Source: Pisaster brevispinus (taxonomy: Eukaryota; Echinodermata; Asteroidea; Forcipulatida; Asteriidae). From it: a stretch of 64,000 nt of DNA. A program made the position numbers and the translations under genes. Shown piece by piece: positions 61,901 through 64,000 of the stretch. The stretch covers positions 23,079,163 to 23,143,162 of the forward strand of contig JAMKCF010000006.1 of NCBI GenBank assembly GCA_023634235.1. The letters are read 5' to 3'. Every line of letters starts with the position of its first letter. Within the stretch, counting starts at the first letter, position 1. The notes below the pieces were generated by a model that had not been told where the DNA came from, searched no databases, and saw only the letters and a list, made by a program, of their open reading frames with translations.

Positions 61901-63290
61901 ATTGTTTAAAATTTAGTTTCCCTTATGGTTTATAACTTGATACTTTCATATCTATTCGTTTCAATTTCTACATTCCTGTCTTTAAGGAATCATTATTTGG
62001 AGGAGTGTTTAGTTTCCAATTATATAAATTTTAACCTAAATGGATTTTTTTAAATATTCATTTTGTACATTTTGTTAAGTTTTAGAGCTCTATAACTTGG
62101 TTCAATTTTCATCATAAAATTTTTGTTGTATTTGACATCATTTATTATTTGGATTTTCTTTCTCCCTATTTCTAAACCATTCACTGATTCATTTTACCTT
62201 AATTTGATTAAATTTGACTCCACTATTTATTAATCCATCTTTCATTTTTGTAGAAACAATTTACCTGGGGGGAGAGGGAAGAACGGACAAAAGACTTGTT
62301 TTCTCAGCCTCCACATACTCCCATGAGTCCAGAGCTCATCTCCCACTGTCTACAAAACCCAAGATTATTCAAAATGTATCCACGTTCTCGCCCGGCACCG
62401 TCAGAGGACACACCGCTTCCCGGTTCATGACATCCTCAGACCCCCCACATGAGTCATACGTTTCCAATACACACACTGAGCCTGCTTAGATTACAGCGTG
62501 AATCCTTCATTTACACACGTAGCATTACAACACCACCCCCCAGTATGCTTCAGTACTCCACTAAATTCATAATTTAGCCGCGTTCTCAACAGGGATGGTA
62601 GCGAGAGTAGACAATCCAATGGCTTTGAGATATTGCCATCTTTCTAATTCATCTTGTACGAGGAGTGCGGTAGATGAGCAGACTGACCCACGTTATTAAA
62701 ACCAATGCATATTGACAGAGTAACCGGGTACGGATTGCGAACTCACTGCTATTTTATATCTCAAGAGTTTTTTAACTATGTATTTGTGATGAATATCTGT
62801 TTGATTTATCTCATATCATTTACACTACTCCCTCGGCATTGGTCTACAGGAGTACACATCTTTATTGACTCAGCTTTTAAATGATGCAGAACATCGTATT
62901 AATTTAAACACAAGAATGAACGTCTGCAGCCTGTCTAAATAAATGCCACCTCTACCTTTTGAATACAAAAAGACAATCTCCCAGTATTTGAACAGAGCGA
63001 CAGAATTAATAATTCATGCAATTATACACATCTGCGAACACAACAATGTTGTTTTTTTTTAACCCAATTTACAAATTACACAAATCTCTTGACAGAAGTT
63101 TTGCAACCTACTGGATGACAGTTAATGAGTTCTCAGTGTGTTTATTTAGGGTGCAGCTGATTGCAATTATACAATGTAAACAGGTTAGTGTCCTGTCAAA
63201 GTAAACCTACTGACAGCTAGGAGGAAAAAAAACTGTTGGAGAAGGTTTTTTTTCAAGAAAATTTAATGCTAAATCATGTTAACTAAACCA

Positions 63291-63439
63291 GGAACCCAAT
63301 TTCATAGAACTGCTTTACAGAAAAGATTGCTTAACAGTTTTCTGCTCAGAATACCAGTCACAGATACCAGTAACACATTGTACTTTGGCTTATTCTGGTA
63401 AGCATAATGTTGCTGTGCTTAAAGCAGTGAAATTGGGCC
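63291..63439. repeat. family M1 copy
   Basis: Ends ACCCAATTTCATAGAACTGC and GCAGTGAAATTGGGCC, with interior TTTCTGCTCAGAATACCAGT and TCTGGTAAGCA. It lies just downstream of the possible terminal exon at the right edge. Confidence 0.7.
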
Positions 63440-63891
63440 GAGGAGAAATTTGTCCCATAACTACAAATTAGGCTTTGTTGCGTGTTTACGAAGTGCAGGA
63501 CGATTTAAATTTGAAGCATGCATTTATTTTTATTCACTGTGTTGTCATATCTCGAGCATGTGTGCCGTTGGCAAGATTTCACTCATGAAATCGCTCAGAA
63601 GGTGAATTCTGCAATGTCCAGTTCAATTTAAAAATAAATTTCTTACTTAACTCTGACAAACAAAAATGTAAAATAATATGACAAAAGGTACAATGGGAGA
63701 ATTTTAACGGTGCTGCTATAGGTGGAAGCAATCTTTTGTCTTAAAGATGTGCGCATGCTCAGAATTACGTACACAATTACAATTTACCACGTATATCTGC
63801 TGCCATCTATAATCCATCAGTCTCACATTCGTTGCATAGAACAATGTAGAAAGGAGTAAGAGTGCAGCTTCAACTATTGGTACAGCTTTTG

Positions 63892-64000
63892 TTAATACTC
63901 TTTGGCGATCTTGTTTTTGACAAGCTTGAGGGAGTTTCCATCTTTCCTGATGAAGAGCTCAATGGTTGTAATCCCCACCCCACAGTAGTGTGGGCTGGGT
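63892..64000 (-). CDS. possible 3'-terminal exon of an unidentified gene, running off the window
   Basis: From the right edge downward one frame stays open for 35 codons and ends in TAA at 63894-63892. The product ends in a protein-like sequence containing GVGITTIELFIRKDG and then KLVKNKIAKEY. The alternation of hydrophobic and charged residues and the lack of repeat similarity suggest coding sequence. AATAAA signals on this strand lie at 63528-63523 and 63534-63529, about 360 bases past the stop. A CCCAG at the very edge could be a splice acceptor, or the exon may continue outside. I do not recognise the protein. It does not match the expected N-terminus of ENTREP, so it would be a separate gene on the same strand. 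It could also be a chance open frame. Confidence 0.35.
   Translation of the reverse strand, partial: PSPHYCGVGITTIELFIRKDGNSLKLVKNKIAKEY

Larger units (their letters stand above)
47157..63891 (-). other. sequence upstream of the first visible ENTREP exon (intron or intergenic)
   Basis: If the missing 5' exons lie beyond 64000 this whole stretch is intron; otherwise part of it is intergenic. I looked on the minus strand for an exon encoding the first two membrane segments followed by a donor and found none. The stretch holds copies of R1, R5, SINE-B and SINE-C, M1 and M2 copies and the 46-bp minisatellite. About 51100-54600 and 57300-59700 show nothing recognisable apart from AT-rich unique sequence. 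Confidence 0.5.

Overview
This is eukaryotic (metazoan) DNA: AT-rich, almost entirely non-coding, with coding exons bounded by GT/AG splice sites, many short interspersed and foldback repeats, a 5'-truncated LINE and several microsatellites. Repeat style and protein divergence point to a marine invertebrate deuterostome, most likely an echinoderm (sea star or sea cucumber). That placement is an inference from repeat style and was not checked by search.

One gene is clearly recognisable. It lies on the minus strand and is an ENTREP/FAM189-family gene (endosomal transmembrane epsin interactor). Three phase-0 exons are visible, in transcript order: 47156-46821 (two membrane segments and a Cys-rich loop), 34171-33860 (three PPxY motifs) and 6065-3729 (a very long Ser/Arg-rich tail ending in the conserved C-terminal domain and the stop codon). 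They join in frame to 994 codons. Introns of about 12.6 kb and 27.8 kb separate them. The 5' exon(s), with the start codon and first membrane segments, were not found and may lie beyond 64000. A possible last exon of a second minus-strand gene runs off the right edge (63892-64000).

The rest is intronic or intergenic DNA holding mobile elements. The most striking is a 2,357-bp element (11469-13825) with perfect 27-bp terminal inverted repeats, subterminal arrays of self-complementary GGGATCCCGACC/TATCCCATC motifs and an internal ~340-bp hairpin. It interrupts a tRNA-derived SINE, so an uninterrupted copy of that SINE shows both ends. Other repeats are three tRNA-derived SINE-like families (A, B, C), at least four palindromic MITE-like families (M1-M4), several longer dispersed families (R1-R6), a 46-bp minisatellite (60799-61080) and a degenerate repeat patchwork (44875-45925). 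Family names are local labels, not database names.

Most other open frames are short, lack recognisable domains and often overlap repeats. They were not annotated as genes.
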